Positions 34,814 through 44,070 of a stretch of 64,000 nucleotides of DNA are shown in pieces (position 1 is the stretch's first letter; each line of letters opens with the position of its first letter). The stretch is from Peribacillus simplex (lineage in GTDB: Bacteria; Bacillota; Bacilli; Bacillales; DSM-1321), in assembly GCF_030123325.1 (NCBI RefSeq), contig NZ_CP126106.1, positions 958,001-1,022,000 on the forward strand, read 5' to 3'. A program made the position numbers and the translations under genes. The notes beneath the pieces were generated by a model, which was given only the letters and a program-made list of their open reading frames with translations, had not been told where the DNA came from and made no database searches.

Positions 34814-36190
34814 ATGATGGGTCAATTTGATAATAGTGCATTACCAGTAGCAATTATAGGAGGAGGTCCTGTGGGGCTGGCAGCGGCCGCTCATTTACTA
34901 AAAAAAGGGGAGAAGTTTATCGTATTGGAAGCGGGGGACTTTGTGGGTTCAAGCATGCTGGAGTGGGGGCACGTTCGAATGTTTTCTCCGTGGCAGTATA
35001 ACATCGATCAAGCAGCAAAGGAATTACTGGAGAGCGCTGGATGGACGTCACCCAACAAAGAAGGTTTGCCGACAGGTCGCGAATTGGTTGAAGAGTACCT
35101 TCTGCCTTTAAGTAACCTTCCAGAAATAAAAGAACGGATTATGTTACAGGCAAAAGTAGTCGGTGTTGCCAAAAAGGCTCACGATAAGTTAAAAACAGGA
35201 AAACGGGACACGGTTCCCTTTCAACTGTATGTAGAAGTGAATGGTGACACAAAAGTAATTGAAGCGAAAGCAGTGATTGATTCATCAGGTACTTGGACCA
35301 ATCCAAACCCCATCCTTTCCAATGGTATCTGGACGAATGCGGAGAGAAAATTACACAATCAGATCCACTATGGCATTCCTAACGTCGAACAACTAGAAAA
35401 CAGATATCAAAATACATCCACCGTGGTTATCGGAAGCGGCCATTCAGCCATCAATGCCTTATTGGATCTGGCCACCTTACAGCAAAAGTTTAGGGATACA
35501 AAGATCTATTGGGTTCTTCGTAAAAAACAGATCCATGAAGTATACGGTGGGCAAGAAAACGATGGTTTGGCTGCTCGTGGAGAGCTTGGCATCAGAATTC
35601 AAAAATTAGTGGAATCTGGACGAATCCATATTCTTACTCCTTTTCATATTAACGGAGTTACTCCAACAAACGGTAAAATCATTTTGATTGGAGAACTAAA
35701 AGGAGAAGAATTCACACTCGGTGATATCGATGAAATCGTTGTGAGTACGGGCTTCAGACCTGATACATCCTTTTTAAATGAAGTAAGGATAAATCTTGAT
35801 TCAGCTGTGGAAAGTATAGAAGCGCTTGCTCCGTTAATTGATCCCAATATTCATTGTTGTGGAACCGTGCGGCCGCACGGTGAACAAGAGTTACGGCATC
35901 CAGAAAAGAACTTCTACATTGTTGGTATGAAGAGTTATGGAAGAGCACCTACATTCTTACTGGCGACAGGCTACGAACAAGTCCGTTCGGTGGTGGCCTA
36001 CCTTACAGGCGATGTAGAGGGGGCAAAAGAAGTACACTTGGAACTCCCTGAAACAGGAGTGTGCAGTGTAAATCTTGCTTCTAGTTGCTGCGATTCTGAT
36101 ACTCCTGTAACTGAAACTAAGGATAATTCTTGCTGTGGCAGCCCCGTTCTAGCAAGGTTAGAAATTAAAAAGAATTCATGTTGTGAGTAA
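34814..36190 (+). CDS. FAD/NAD(P)-dependent oxidoreductase with Cys-rich tail
   Basis: 458 aa. N-terminal FAD Rossmann fold VAIIGGGPVGLAAAAHLL at residues 12-29, FMO-like GHVRMFSPWQYNID segment, a second dinucleotide motif VVIGSGHSAINALLDL (about 200-215), and the FATGYEQ-like YFxxATGYE segment TFLLATGYEQV near 385. After residue ~415 the tail carries three vicinal cysteine pairs (SSCCDS, SCCGS, NSCCE at the very end), the style of metalloid-binding tails. Probably a flavin monooxygenase-like enzyme induced through the MarR protein upstream; arsenical or organic thiol-reactive compounds are candidate inducers or substrates. Not enough to name it ArsO. Confidence 0.8.
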   Translation: MMGQFDNSALPVAIIGGGPVGLAAAAHLLKKGEKFIVLEAGDFVGSSMLEWGHVRMFSPWQYNIDQAAKELLESAGWTSPNKEGLPTGRELVEEYLLPLSNLPEIKERIMLQAKVVGVAKKAHDKLKTGKRDTVPFQLYVEVNGDTKVIEAKAVIDSSGTWTNPNPILSNGIWTNAERKLHNQIHYGIPNVEQLENRYQNTSTVVIGSGHSAINALLDLATLQQKFRDTKIYWVLRKKQIHEVYGGQENDGLAARGELGIRIQKLVESGRIHILTPFHINGVTPTNGKIILIGELKGEEFTLGDIDEIVVSTGFRPDTSFLNEVRINLDSAVESIEALAPLIDPNIHCCGTVRPHGEQELRHPEKNFYIVGMKSYGRAPTFLLATGYEQVRSVVAYLTGDVEGAKEVHLELPETGVCSVNLASSCCDSDTPVTETKDNSCCGSPVLARLEIKKNSCCE

Positions 36191-36194
36191 ACCA

Positions 36195-36229
36195 AAAAAC
36201 CAGTCTGATGAATCAGGCTGGTCTTTTTA
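36195..36229 (+). terminator. Terminator of the flavoprotein gene
   Basis: ACCAGTCTGA/TCAGGCTGGT hairpin (36199-36208, 36213-36222, one G-T pair) then CTTTTTA. Confidence 0.85.
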
Positions 36230-36430
36230 TAGGCCTTGTTAAACATTTTTTTTGAACAAATAGAAGAGAAAACTTATTGTGGGCTTTTTTCGTGCCCTAT
36301 GGATGTTAGGATTTCCTGAAAAGAGTTAATAAAACAAACCACTAAAGGGGATTTCTTTATGTATTGTTTTTACTTTTAGTTACAAAATGAAGAATGTTTG
36401 TGAACGAAACTCTGGTGTTCCAATCAATAA

Positions 36431-37141
36431 CTATTCTTTATCAATAGGGGAATGAATATGATCCCTAAATGTATCAACATACAAATTACCATTGGCAGCC
36501 AGTACTGCATAAACAACATCATGTTTTAATAAATTACGTTTTATTAACTCTGATTCTAACCATGAAAACGTTATATTATTTTGTTCTAAATTCTCTTTAA
36601 TTATTTCTCCATCCATAATAAGTTCAATAGGTAACTTCTGTTCAGGCATTACAGCAATCATCAAATCCTGTTTTGTAACGTTCCTAAATTGCGGCTTTTT
36701 TAGTACTGTTAACGTTCCGTTTGTTTCAACTATGGCAAATAGAACCTCTTCAATGTTAAAAATATCCCTTTCCCTTAGTTGTTGATTTAAATAATCCAAT
36801 GTATATCGCATTTTATTCATGTTTCCTTCTAATATTTTTCCATTTTGCATCACAATTGTGGGATCTCCAGCCAGAAATTTTCTTCCTTTACTATTTTTTA
36901 ATGAAATAAGTGCTATCAGGAAAATAATTGCTATATATATAGTAAATGCAATAATTGTATGATGTACCTTAATAGAAGTATTGAAGGCTAAATTCGCTGC
37001 AATAGCTCCAAGCGAAATTGTTGCAACAAAATCAAACATTGTCATTTGTGATATCGTTTGTTTACCTAATATTTTTGTTCCAACTAGTAATAAACTGAAA
37101 GAAGTAATTGACCTCAAAATTACTTCGATATGTTCAGGCAT
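36431..37141 (-). CDS. DUF421/YetF-family membrane protein
   Basis: 236 aa. Three N-terminal membrane helices (about 5-24, 36-55, 62-80), the conserved GKQTISQMTMFDFVATISLG segment following TM1, then a cytosolic two-lobed DUF421/DUF3290-type domain (FLAGDPTIVMQNGKI, LREKD-like RERDIFNIEEVLFAIVETNG, VVYAVLAANGNLYV). Widespread in Bacillaceae, some under stress or sporulation control; function unknown. A second GTP-like motif is not seen. Single gene; stop at 36431 with little terminator signal. Confidence 0.88.
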   Translation of the reverse strand: MPEHIEVILRSITSFSLLLVGTKILGKQTISQMTMFDFVATISLGAIAANLAFNTSIKVHHTIIAFTIYIAIIFLIALISLKNSKGRKFLAGDPTIVMQNGKILEGNMNKMRYTLDYLNQQLRERDIFNIEEVLFAIVETNGTLTVLKKPQFRNVTKQDLMIAVMPEQKLPIELIMDGEIIKENLEQNNITFSWLESELIKRNLLKHDVVYAVLAANGNLYVDTFRDHIHSPIDKE

Positions 37142-37420
37142 TTTCCCACCCCGATTTTATCTATTGTTAGTTATATTATATCCTTGATTTTTTTTATTTA
37201 TTTCACCTTGCATTAACCGCTTTCTTGATAAATAAGAAAAAGACAGGTTTCCCTGTCCTCAATATTAGTATATTTCATATTAACTTTTCGATATATTCAT
37301 TATTAATAACAATTTCTATTTGTGATCGGTTAACTATGATAATTCTGATTCTACCCGTGGTCTTTAAAAGGGCTAAGGGAACTGTCCTCAGCTTGCATCA
37401 CGATAGTCTTCACTCTATTT

Positions 37421-38231
37421 CTACATATTTTTGCTTTGCTGAAGAAGTTTGGATTCTCCTGTACGTTCCCATTCTTTTACTGTTTCATATGCTCTTTCAG
37501 GAGAATATCCTTTCCCTACAAGAACTCCCATTAGAATAAATTCTTGAAGAATGTGTGTAGGTTTTTTCCTCTTTTAACATCCTCTAATCCTTCCTTTACC
37601 AAAAATTCCGTGTACTGTATCCATTCATCTGGAGTCATACCAACTGTTTTTCCATTGCCATTACCGTCTTCCGTAGCAAATGCATCTGCTTTGGTAACGT
37701 GAACAGTACCGAATGGATGGTTAGGAGGAGCATATAATGCGTAAAGTTTAAGAGGAATATTACCTGTATTGATTAGATTATGCCATGTACCAGCAGGTAT
37801 CATTATTGCAGAATCATCATAGACATTTCTTTCAAAGTTTAAATTTTCTTTACCCGTGCCCATTTGAACAATGCCCTGGCCTTGTTCAATGCGTAAGAAT
37901 TGGTCAACATTAGGATGTATTTCCAAACCGATATCTTCGCCAACGTTCAGACTCATCAAAGTAACTTGTGAATGTGTTCCTGTCCATAAAGCAGTACGAT
38001 AGGTATTGTTTTGCTTCGTTGCTTCATTGATATTAATGACAAATGGATTTGGTCCATAATCTGTTAAAAAAACACTTCCATCACTGTTGGAAGAGCGAAA
38101 AGAATCATATCTGTTTGCATACTCTAACTCATTAGGAAATTCTGGTTAACAGACGGTCTTCCATAGTTATACATTGGTACATTAACATAATCAAGATATT
38201 GATACGGATACATATAGGGAACATAGTACAT
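37421..38231 (-). pseudogene. Cupin-domain protein gene with two frameshifts
   Basis: Start ATG 38231 behind GAAGGG gives a Tyr-rich N-terminus (MYYVPYMYPYQYLDYVNVP…NQNF). A one-base loss near 38145 shifts the frame; the correct frame continues as PNELEYANRYDSFRSSN… into the cupin core (ALWTGTHSQVTLMSL, EIHPNVDQFLRIEQGQG, MIPAGTWHNLINTGN with the metal ligands). A second shift near 37570 (A-run in GAGGAAAAAACC) leads to a premature stop at 37531; the other frame carries on as PTHILQEFILMGVL…ERAYETVKEWERTGES to TAG 37423-37421. The intact relative would be about 268 aa. Tyr-rich bacillus cupins of this kind are often spore-associated; here it is broken unless the A-run is a sequencing error. 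Confidence 0.7.
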
Positions 38232-38474
38232 TTTCTCAATCCCTTCACAGTTTAAAAAATCCCTATGCACTTGGTAAGGGAATGTATTTATCATTCAGGT
38301 AACTAAAATTCACTTGTTTTATTAAATAGCCCGATTGTTGAACAAAGACCAAACATTATAATTCAACTATAAACTTTCCCTTTAGTTGAACCTACTTCCT
38401 TAAGGGGAATTTTGGCGGTGTTGAACTGTCGTAATTTTTACATTTGAAGAAGAATATACAGAATGAATGATAAT

Positions 38475-38741
38475 TTACTTTGTTTTCATGCCTCTTTTTG
38501 TTAATACATTTGTTAATTTGTCAATTTGCTGTTGCATTTTTTCAAGCTTCTCATCTAATTCTTTTTGGTCTTGTTTTTCTTTTTCTGAATCAATGATTGC
38601 CTCATCCATAGCAGTTAAAACTGCTATGGCTGCAATACCGTCTGCAATAGTGGTAAGAATAGCAGCTGTTAGCCCAAGTCTGAGACTAGGACTTATTGGA
38701 GGTTTTTCATTTTGTTCTGACTTTGAATAGGTGTTATTCAT
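38475..38741 (-). CDS. Small single-span membrane protein with coiled coil
   Basis: 88 aa: polar N-terminus (MNNTYSKSEQNEKPP), one hydrophobic segment (about 22-46: LGLTAAILTTIADGIAAIAV…), then a charged coiled coil (EKEKQDQKELDEKLEKMQQQ IDKLTNVL). No known family recognised. ATG 38741 has GAGGGGAGC upstream and is preferred over the frame's earlier start at 38765. Neighbour of the broken cupin gene, same strand, apart by 243 bases. Confidence 0.65.
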   Translation of the reverse strand: MNNTYSKSEQNEKPPISPSLRLGLTAAILTTIADGIAAIAVLTAMDEAIIDSEKEKQDQKELDEKLEKMQQQIDKLTNVLTKRGMKTK

Positions 38742-39360
38742 ACATTTGCTCCCCTCATTCGACAATGTTAGAAAAGTTCAAATTAAAACTTATGTTCAAG
38801 GGTTTGTGTTAATACAATTTCTTGCAATCGAACTCTATTCGTTCTCTTCTTATTTCAGAATGAGCTATATATGGCCTCTGTCAACGGTACCGAACCGAAG
38901 GGAGGATAAGGAGTTGACAGATTCACTGCACCAAGACCCTCTTGGTGTGTCTCAAAAGGCAACACTCTAACTACTCCTTTAAAAAACAGCTACAACATGA
39001 GGTCGTTATTTTTTAGAATGCACTATATCCATAGGGTGTGGCAAGTCCAGCGCTATAACTAATTAGCACCTGCATAAGTGATATTAGGAAGAACCTTCAT
39101 CAAATCCCCCAACAATCGCCAGTAACACGAGACATACAATTACTCCTTATAAGTTTTAAGGGGTTACTTACATTAAGTTATGTTCTACATAGGTAAATGA
39201 CACAGTTTTTTTAAGATTAGCTATGCAGTACTCTAACGTATGCCTACAACTATCCTGCTCCGTTAGTTCATCAAGAAAATCAACAACACCCTTTATGAAA
39301 CATCTTTTTAGCATACTATAATTTATTTTGTTGAATATTTAATCCTTGATTAAATAAGAA
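38742..39360. other. Gene-poor stretch before arsR
   Basis: About 620 bases with no convincing gene on either strand. An 11-codon reverse ORF with a good ribosome site (ATG at about 39138, AAGGAGTAATTGT before it) is followed in another frame by a hydrophobic stretch (VCLVLLAIVGGFDEG), which might be a broken small YjcZ-like peptide gene; too short to be sure. Confidence 0.3.
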
Positions 39361-39361
39361 T

Positions 39362-39408
39362 ATGCTTATACAATGATATTGAATAACCACATAAGCATTT
39401 GATTATAT
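39362..39408 (+). promoter_or_regulatory. arsR promoter with inverted repeat operator
   Basis: ATGCTTAT (39362-39369) and ATAAGCAT (39391-39398) are perfect inverted 8-mers around a -35 TTGAAT (39379-39384); 18 bases later TTATAT (39403-39408). Probable autoregulatory ArsR site. Confidence 0.5.
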
Positions 39409-39433
39409 ATTCGATTAAACTAGGAGGGATAAC

Positions 39434-39781
39434 ATGCAAACGAATGAAGCGTTGGATATAGAAGCTACGGCAAATGTTCTTAAACTTTTAGGTGATAAAA
39501 CACGTTTGACGATGGTGAAAATTATGTCTGAACATGAATGCTGTGTCTGTGAATTTGTGGACCTATTCGAGATGAGCCAGCCGGCCATCAGCCAACATTT
39601 ACGAAAGTTGAAAGATAGCGGAATCGTGAATGAAGCAAGGAGGGGACAATGGATTTTTTACTCGTTAAACCCGTCTTCTTCCCATTACTCATTTATTCAG
39701 ACGGTCATCAAGGACTTACCAAGTCAAAACTTTAAATTAGAAGAATTAACAGCACAAGGAAAACGGATTTGTTGTGACTAA
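39434..39781 (+). CDS. arsR: Arsenite-responsive repressor ArsR
   Basis: 115 aa ArsR/SmtB winged helix. Inducer site cysteines in HECCVCEF (C36, C37, C39), recognition helix MSQPAISQHLRKLKDSGIV (about 48-66), and a C-terminal ICCD pair (C113, C114). Binds its operator and releases on trivalent arsenic or antimony. First gene of an arsR-arsB-arsC operon; AGGAGGGATAAC ribosome site. Confidence 0.93.
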   Translation: MQTNEALDIEATANVLKLLGDKTRLTMVKIMSEHECCVCEFVDLFEMSQPAISQHLRKLKDSGIVNEARRGQWIFYSLNPSSSHYSFIQTVIKDLPSQNFKLEELTAQGKRICCD

Positions 39782-39799
39782 CTAGGAGGTACAACTTCA

Positions 39800-41098
39800 G
39801 TGGAATCGGTTATTTTGGCAGTTATCATCTTTTTATTAACACTCATTCTCGTCATCTGGCAGCCAAAGGGATTGTCGATTGGATGGTCAGCTTGTGGCGG
39901 TGCGGTTTTGGCCTTGCTTGTTGGCGTCGTGGATTTTTCTGATGTCATGGACGTGACATCGATGGTATGGAACGCGACACTTACCTTCATCGCCATCATC
40001 ATCATCTCGCTTATTTTGGATGAGATCGGATTTTTTGAATGGGCAGCACTGCATATGGCGAGAGCGGCCAAGGGAAATGGAGTAAGGATGTTTGTCTATG
40101 TGAGCATTCTCGGAGCTCTAGTCGCTGCATTCTTCGCAAATGATGGAGCTGCGCTCATCTTAACTCCGATTGTTTTGGCGATGGTTCGAAACTTGAAGTT
40201 GGAAGAGAGAATGATCTTCCCATTTATCATTGCGAGTGGGTTTATTGCGGACACTACATCCTTACCGCTTGTCGTAAGTAATTTGGTCAACATTGTTTCT
40301 GCTGACTTTTTTGATATCGGGTTTATTGAGTTCGCATCTAGAATGATCGTTCCCAACCTGTTTTCATTAGCGGCTAGCATCTTGGTTTTATATTTGTACT
40401 TCAGAAAGAGCATTCCGAAGAATTATAATATGGCTCAATTGAAGAAGCCAGTCGATGCCATTCGTGATATAAAAATGTTTCGCCTGTCTGGGATTGTTTT
40501 AGGTGTTCTGTTGGTTGGCTATTTTATCAGTGAATTTTTCAACATTCCTGTATCCATCATTGCAGGTGTTGTCGCCATTTTCTTCTTGTTTATGGCAAGA
40601 CGAAGTCCAGCTGTTAATACCAAGATCGTTGTAAAAGGCGCACCATGGGCGATTGTGTTCTTCTCCATTGGTATGTATGTCGTGGTGTATGGATTAAGAA
40701 ACGTTGGATTGACGAACATTTTAGCTGACCTTATTCAAGTGACGGCTGATCAAGGATTATTCGCTGCTACTGTCGGGATGGGATTCATCGCAGCTATTCT
40801 TTCATCGCTTATGAATAACATGCCGACGGTCATGATAGACGCTCTTGCCATTTCCGATACGAATACAACGGGCGCGATCAGGGAAGCACTTATTTATGCA
40901 AATGTCATTGGTTCGGACTTGGGACCAAAAATCACACCGATTGGTTCTTTGGCTACCTTATTGTGGCTGCATGTTCTTTCATTAAAAGGCGTGAAGATCT
41001 CATGGGGAACCTACTTTAAAACGGGAATCATCTTAACGATCCCAACATTGTTCATCACATTAGTCGGCCTATATATATGGTTACAAATCATGCATTAA
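39800..41098 (+). CDS. arsB: ArsB/NhaD-family arsenite efflux permease
   Basis: 432 aa, eleven to twelve hydrophobic segments, ion-transporter superfamily fold with FFANDGAALILTPIVLAM (about 111-128) and SSLMNNMPTVMIDALAI (about 335-351), the paired re-entrant motifs of ArsB. Extrudes arsenite/antimonite using membrane potential. No arsA is present, so it works alone as a secondary carrier. GTG start 39800 behind AGGAGGT; 18 bases after arsR. Confidence 0.93.
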   Translation: MESVILAVIIFLLTLILVIWQPKGLSIGWSACGGAVLALLVGVVDFSDVMDVTSMVWNATLTFIAIIIISLILDEIGFFEWAALHMARAAKGNGVRMFVYVSILGALVAAFFANDGAALILTPIVLAMVRNLKLEERMIFPFIIASGFIADTTSLPLVVSNLVNIVSADFFDIGFIEFASRMIVPNLFSLAASILVLYLYFRKSIPKNYNMAQLKKPVDAIRDIKMFRLSGIVLGVLLVGYFISEFFNIPVSIIAGVVAIFFLFMARRSPAVNTKIVVKGAPWAIVFFSIGMYVVVYGLRNVGLTNILADLIQVTADQGLFAATVGMGFIAAILSSLMNNMPTVMIDALAISDTNTTGAIREALIYANVIGSDLGPKITPIGSLATLLWLHVLSLKGVKISWGTYFKTGIILTIPTLFITLVGLYIWLQIMH

Positions 41099-41131
41099 AC
41101 GATTACTTTACTTACTAAGGAGAGAAACAGC

Positions 41132-41551
41132 ATGGCTAAAAAAACACTATACTTCTTATGTACCGGTAACTCTTGCAGAAGTCAAATGGCAGAGGCGTGG
41201 GGGAAGAAATATTTAGGTAACGAATGGCAAGTGCTTAGTGCAGGAATCGAGGCCCATGGGTTAAATCCAAAAGCTGTAAAAGCTATGAATGAAGTTGGAT
41301 TGGACATCTCCAATCAAACATCGGATATCATCGACCCTGACATATTGAATAATGCTGATTTTGTCGTTACATTATGTGGTGATGCGGCAGACAAATGTCC
41401 AATGACGCCAGCGCATGTTGAACGTGAACATTGGGGCTTTGATGACCCGGCAAAAGCAGAAGGAACAGATGAAGAAAGATGGGCTACCTTTCAACGTGTT
41501 CGTGATGAAATAGGAGAAAGAATTTCACGTTTCTCTAAAACGGGTAAATAA
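41132..41551 (+). CDS. arsC: Thioredoxin-coupled arsenate reductase
   Basis: 139 aa low-molecular-weight phosphatase fold. P-loop CTGNSCRS starts at catalytic C10; redox relay C82 and C89 in LCGDAADKC are conserved, as is HWGFDDPA. Reduces arsenate to arsenite for ArsB export using thioredoxin. AAGGAGAG ribosome site 33 bases after arsB. Terminator follows. Confidence 0.96.
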   Translation: MAKKTLYFLCTGNSCRSQMAEAWGKKYLGNEWQVLSAGIEAHGLNPKAVKAMNEVGLDISNQTSDIIDPDILNNADFVVTLCGDAADKCPMTPAHVEREHWGFDDPAKAEGTDEERWATFQRVRDEIGERISRFSKTGK

Positions 41552-41604
41552 ATGAACTTGAAAAGCGGTTAGTGTTAGTAGGCGGACCAAAGACCATAAA
41601 GAAA

Positions 41605-41632
41605 GAGCTGCCAATTTTGGCAGCTCATTTCT
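41605..41632. terminator. Bidirectional terminator, arsC / lipoprotein
   Basis: 10-bp arms GAGCTGCCAA/TTGGCAGCTC (41605-41614, 41617-41626) between converging genes; modest T-richness (ATTTCTACATT). Confidence 0.7.
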
Positions 41633-41635
41633 ACA

Positions 41636-42412
41636 TTAAATCTTAATATCGACCTTAGCATTTTTCTGAAGTTCTTCCACATGCTTCACTAGCTTTTCTT
41701 GTTTCTTTTGCTGCTCTAATTGTTCCTTGATTTGCGGCTTCATTTCTTCGAGTTTCTGTACCTTCTGCCCGCTTGTTTTAGCTTGCTCAGCAACCTGGTC
41801 GTAATACTTTTGGATTTCTTCATCAGTTGCTTCTTCCACTTTAATCTCTTTATCAACGTACTTCGTATACGGGATGTTCTCTGCAATCTGAGCATTCAGC
41901 GTTTCCGAATTCAGACCTGCTTGCTTCATCGCTTCCTTGAATTTCTCTTCACTCTCATATTGCTTTTTGATTTCGGCAAGTTGCTTTTCAATTTCAGCCT
42001 TGGAAGCTGTGTAGCCCTTTTTATCCGCAGCTTGAAGCAGCAATGTTTGCCCCACTAAAGAGTTGAGCGTTTGCTCTTTAATTTGTTTGGCTCCCTCCTT
42101 GGTTGTTGGGTCTTGTCCGAATTGCTGCATTTGCATTTGTGTGGTGGACAACACGGTATTATATTCCGCACCTGAAATTTTTTCGTCATTGACGATGGCC
42201 ACCGTTTTCTTTTCATCCACCTTTTGCTTGTCTAGTTTCTTCTGCATTTCTTCCATCTGTTTTTGCTGTTCCTCAGTTGCTTTCGCCGTTTCTTTCTCAG
42301 TTGTTTTAGTCTCTTTCTCGTCATTTTTCTTATCAGCTTCATCGTTCGAACCACAAGCCGTTAGAACAACTGCCAATAATCCAATGATGATTGGGTACAA
42401 TAGTTTCTTCAT
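41636..42412 (-). CDS. SurA-N-like lipoprotein, possible export chaperone
   Basis: 258 aa. Type II signal peptide with lipobox LTAC, lipidated Cys20; a Lys/Glu/Thr-rich linker (about 24-65), then a SurA N-terminal chaperone domain (about 66-240: AIVNDEKISGAEYNTVL…QTLNSLVGQTLLLQAA…EIEKQLAEIK). There is no parvulin PPIase domain, unlike PrsA. Likely an outer-leaflet foldase-like or chaperone lipoprotein. Convergent with arsC. Confidence 0.85.
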   Translation of the reverse strand: MKKLLYPIIIGLLAVVLTACGSNDEADKKNDEKETKTTEKETAKATEEQQKQMEEMQKKLDKQKVDEKKTVAIVNDEKISGAEYNTVLSTTQMQMQQFGQDPTTKEGAKQIKEQTLNSLVGQTLLLQAADKKGYTASKAEIEKQLAEIKKQYESEEKFKEAMKQAGLNSETLNAQIAENIPYTKYVDKEIKVEEATDEEIQKYYDQVAEQAKTSGQKVQKLEEMKPQIKEQLEQQKKQEKLVKHVEELQKNAKVDIKI

Positions 42413-42836
42413 ATTTCATTCTCCTCTCGTATTCAATGCTAAAAAATCATCTAATGCGCATTATAAAGGAATTTCCCATTAAAACACAATATTTTCATTC
42501 TTTTTTCCAGAAAACAGGAAGATAGTATAGGCATTATCTCATTATATAAGTGTAACATTCGCGGATATGAACCGATTTACCCTTCGTCATGAAATAAGCT
42601 TTAAAAGGAATGGAAGGCTGATACGTGGTGCAGACAGAAGCTGTAGTCTATCAATTACACACAAAACATTGTCTAGTAACTATTGTATATAAAACTTGTA
42701 TGGTATTATAAACCTTATCATCCGAATGTAGTTCATTTAGCCTATATATTGATAATTTTAATCATGCAGTGAAAATGAGAAAAGTGAAACAAAGAGACAG
42801 GATTGGAAATCCAGCAGTTTATTGGAGGTATAGATT
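42413..42836. other. Intergenic region, lipoprotein to HD-GYP gene
   Basis: Divergent promoter region of about 420 bases. No ORF with a ribosome site and no clear repeat was seen. Confidence 0.5.
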
Positions 42837-43883
42837 TTGAAAGGAAAATCAAGGGTGCCATCTGAATTGGCAGGGTATTTAAAGCTGGGGGATGCCGTCA
42901 TCATTACGGATCAAGATCATCGCATACTTGATATTAATGCATATTATGAAAGGACGACAGGGTATTCAAGGAACAGTATCATTGGGTTTAAAGCTGGATT
43001 CCTAAAGTCAGGGTTAACACCTTTGCGTACATACACATCCCTGAAAAACGAGTTAAGGAAGGGAAATCCATGGTCAGGGGTCTTCACCAATCGAAAGAAA
43101 TCGGGTGACATTTGGCACTCGTCTATTACGATTACCCCTATTAATCTAGGGGATCAGTGGTATTTTGTCGGGATTTTCCGTGAACTGGAACAATTGAAAG
43201 AAGGGATTTACCTTTCGGAAAAGAAAAGGGCAGAGACTCAAAGGGAATTGTTAAAGGTCCTCGCCATTTCATGCGAAATCCGTGACCCAGGCATTGAAGA
43301 GCATTTATTGAGAGTTCAAAACCTAACCGAGCAGCTAGTTATGGTTCATAATCGAAGATGCCAGCTGGAACTATCTAAAAGCTATATGAATCATATCGTT
43401 CATTCTAGTATTCTACATGATATCGGGAAAGCGGAGATTCCTGAGGGGATATTATACAAACCTGGCCCATTATCTCCATATGAACGAAAAATCATCGAGA
43501 TGCATCCGTTGATGGGATCCGATATTTTGAATAAGATTTCAAGGGAAATAAACAATGATGTGATCAGCAGCCTGAAAGTGGCAGAAAACATCATTCTCCA
43601 TCATCATGAAAAATGGGATGGAACTGGATATCCACATCGTTTGAAAGGTGAGGAAATCCCATTGGAAGCTAGAATAGTTGCCATTGTGGATGTGTTCGAT
43701 GCATTGACCAGCAGAAGGCCGTATAAAGATTCCTGGTCAGTGGAGCGGGCACTATCTTTCATAAACGAACAAAAAGGAAAGCATTTCGACCCATCCATCG
43801 TGGTGTCTTTACTTTTGTTATTTAATGAAAAGGCGGCGCAGAAAAAAGGTTTCGAAACCGTTCGCAGCACAGGAATATATTAA
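42837..43883 (+). CDS. PAS and HD-GYP domain protein, probable c-di-GMP phosphodiesterase
   Basis: 348 aa. PAS domain at about 15-115 (GDAVIITDQDHRILDINAYYE, RTTGYS, GDIWHSSITITPI) and an HD-GYP domain at about 150-335: HSSILHDIGKAEIPEGIL (HD pair with GK), HPLMGSDIL, HHHEKWDGTGYP (the DGTGYP stands for the GYP), VDVFDALTSRRPYK. HD-GYP enzymes hydrolyse cyclic di-GMP. No membrane span; cytosolic sensor through PAS. TTG start with TTGGAGG 9 bases upstream; no ATG fits. Single gene. Confidence 0.88.
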   Translation: MKGKSRVPSELAGYLKLGDAVIITDQDHRILDINAYYERTTGYSRNSIIGFKAGFLKSGLTPLRTYTSLKNELRKGNPWSGVFTNRKKSGDIWHSSITITPINLGDQWYFVGIFRELEQLKEGIYLSEKKRAETQRELLKVLAISCEIRDPGIEEHLLRVQNLTEQLVMVHNRRCQLELSKSYMNHIVHSSILHDIGKAEIPEGILYKPGPLSPYERKIIEMHPLMGSDILNKISREINNDVISSLKVAENIILHHHEKWDGTGYPHRLKGEEIPLEARIVAIVDVFDALTSRRPYKDSWSVERALSFINEQKGKHFDPSIVVSLLLLFNEKAAQKKGFETVRSTGIY

Positions 43884-44070
43884 ACAGCGAACTCATCGAA
43901 TATCTTATCCCGATATAATGGGGCAATCCTTCGTGGAAAGAAAAGGTAGCATCAGTCATCTGGATCTGGTCGTTCCCCCTTGGAGACCAAAGAGGAACGG
44001 CTCCTTATCAATTGTAGGGTTAAGAAGAAAATCCCTACCAATTTATCCTAAAAGTAGAGAAGCCTTTTTA

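Noticed and set aside
37225..37539. 104-codon plus frame
   Set aside because: Antisense to the 3' part of the cupin pseudogene, no ribosome site.
38731..38970. 79-codon plus frame
   Set aside because: Starts inside the divergent small gene and lacks a ribosome site or any family resemblance.
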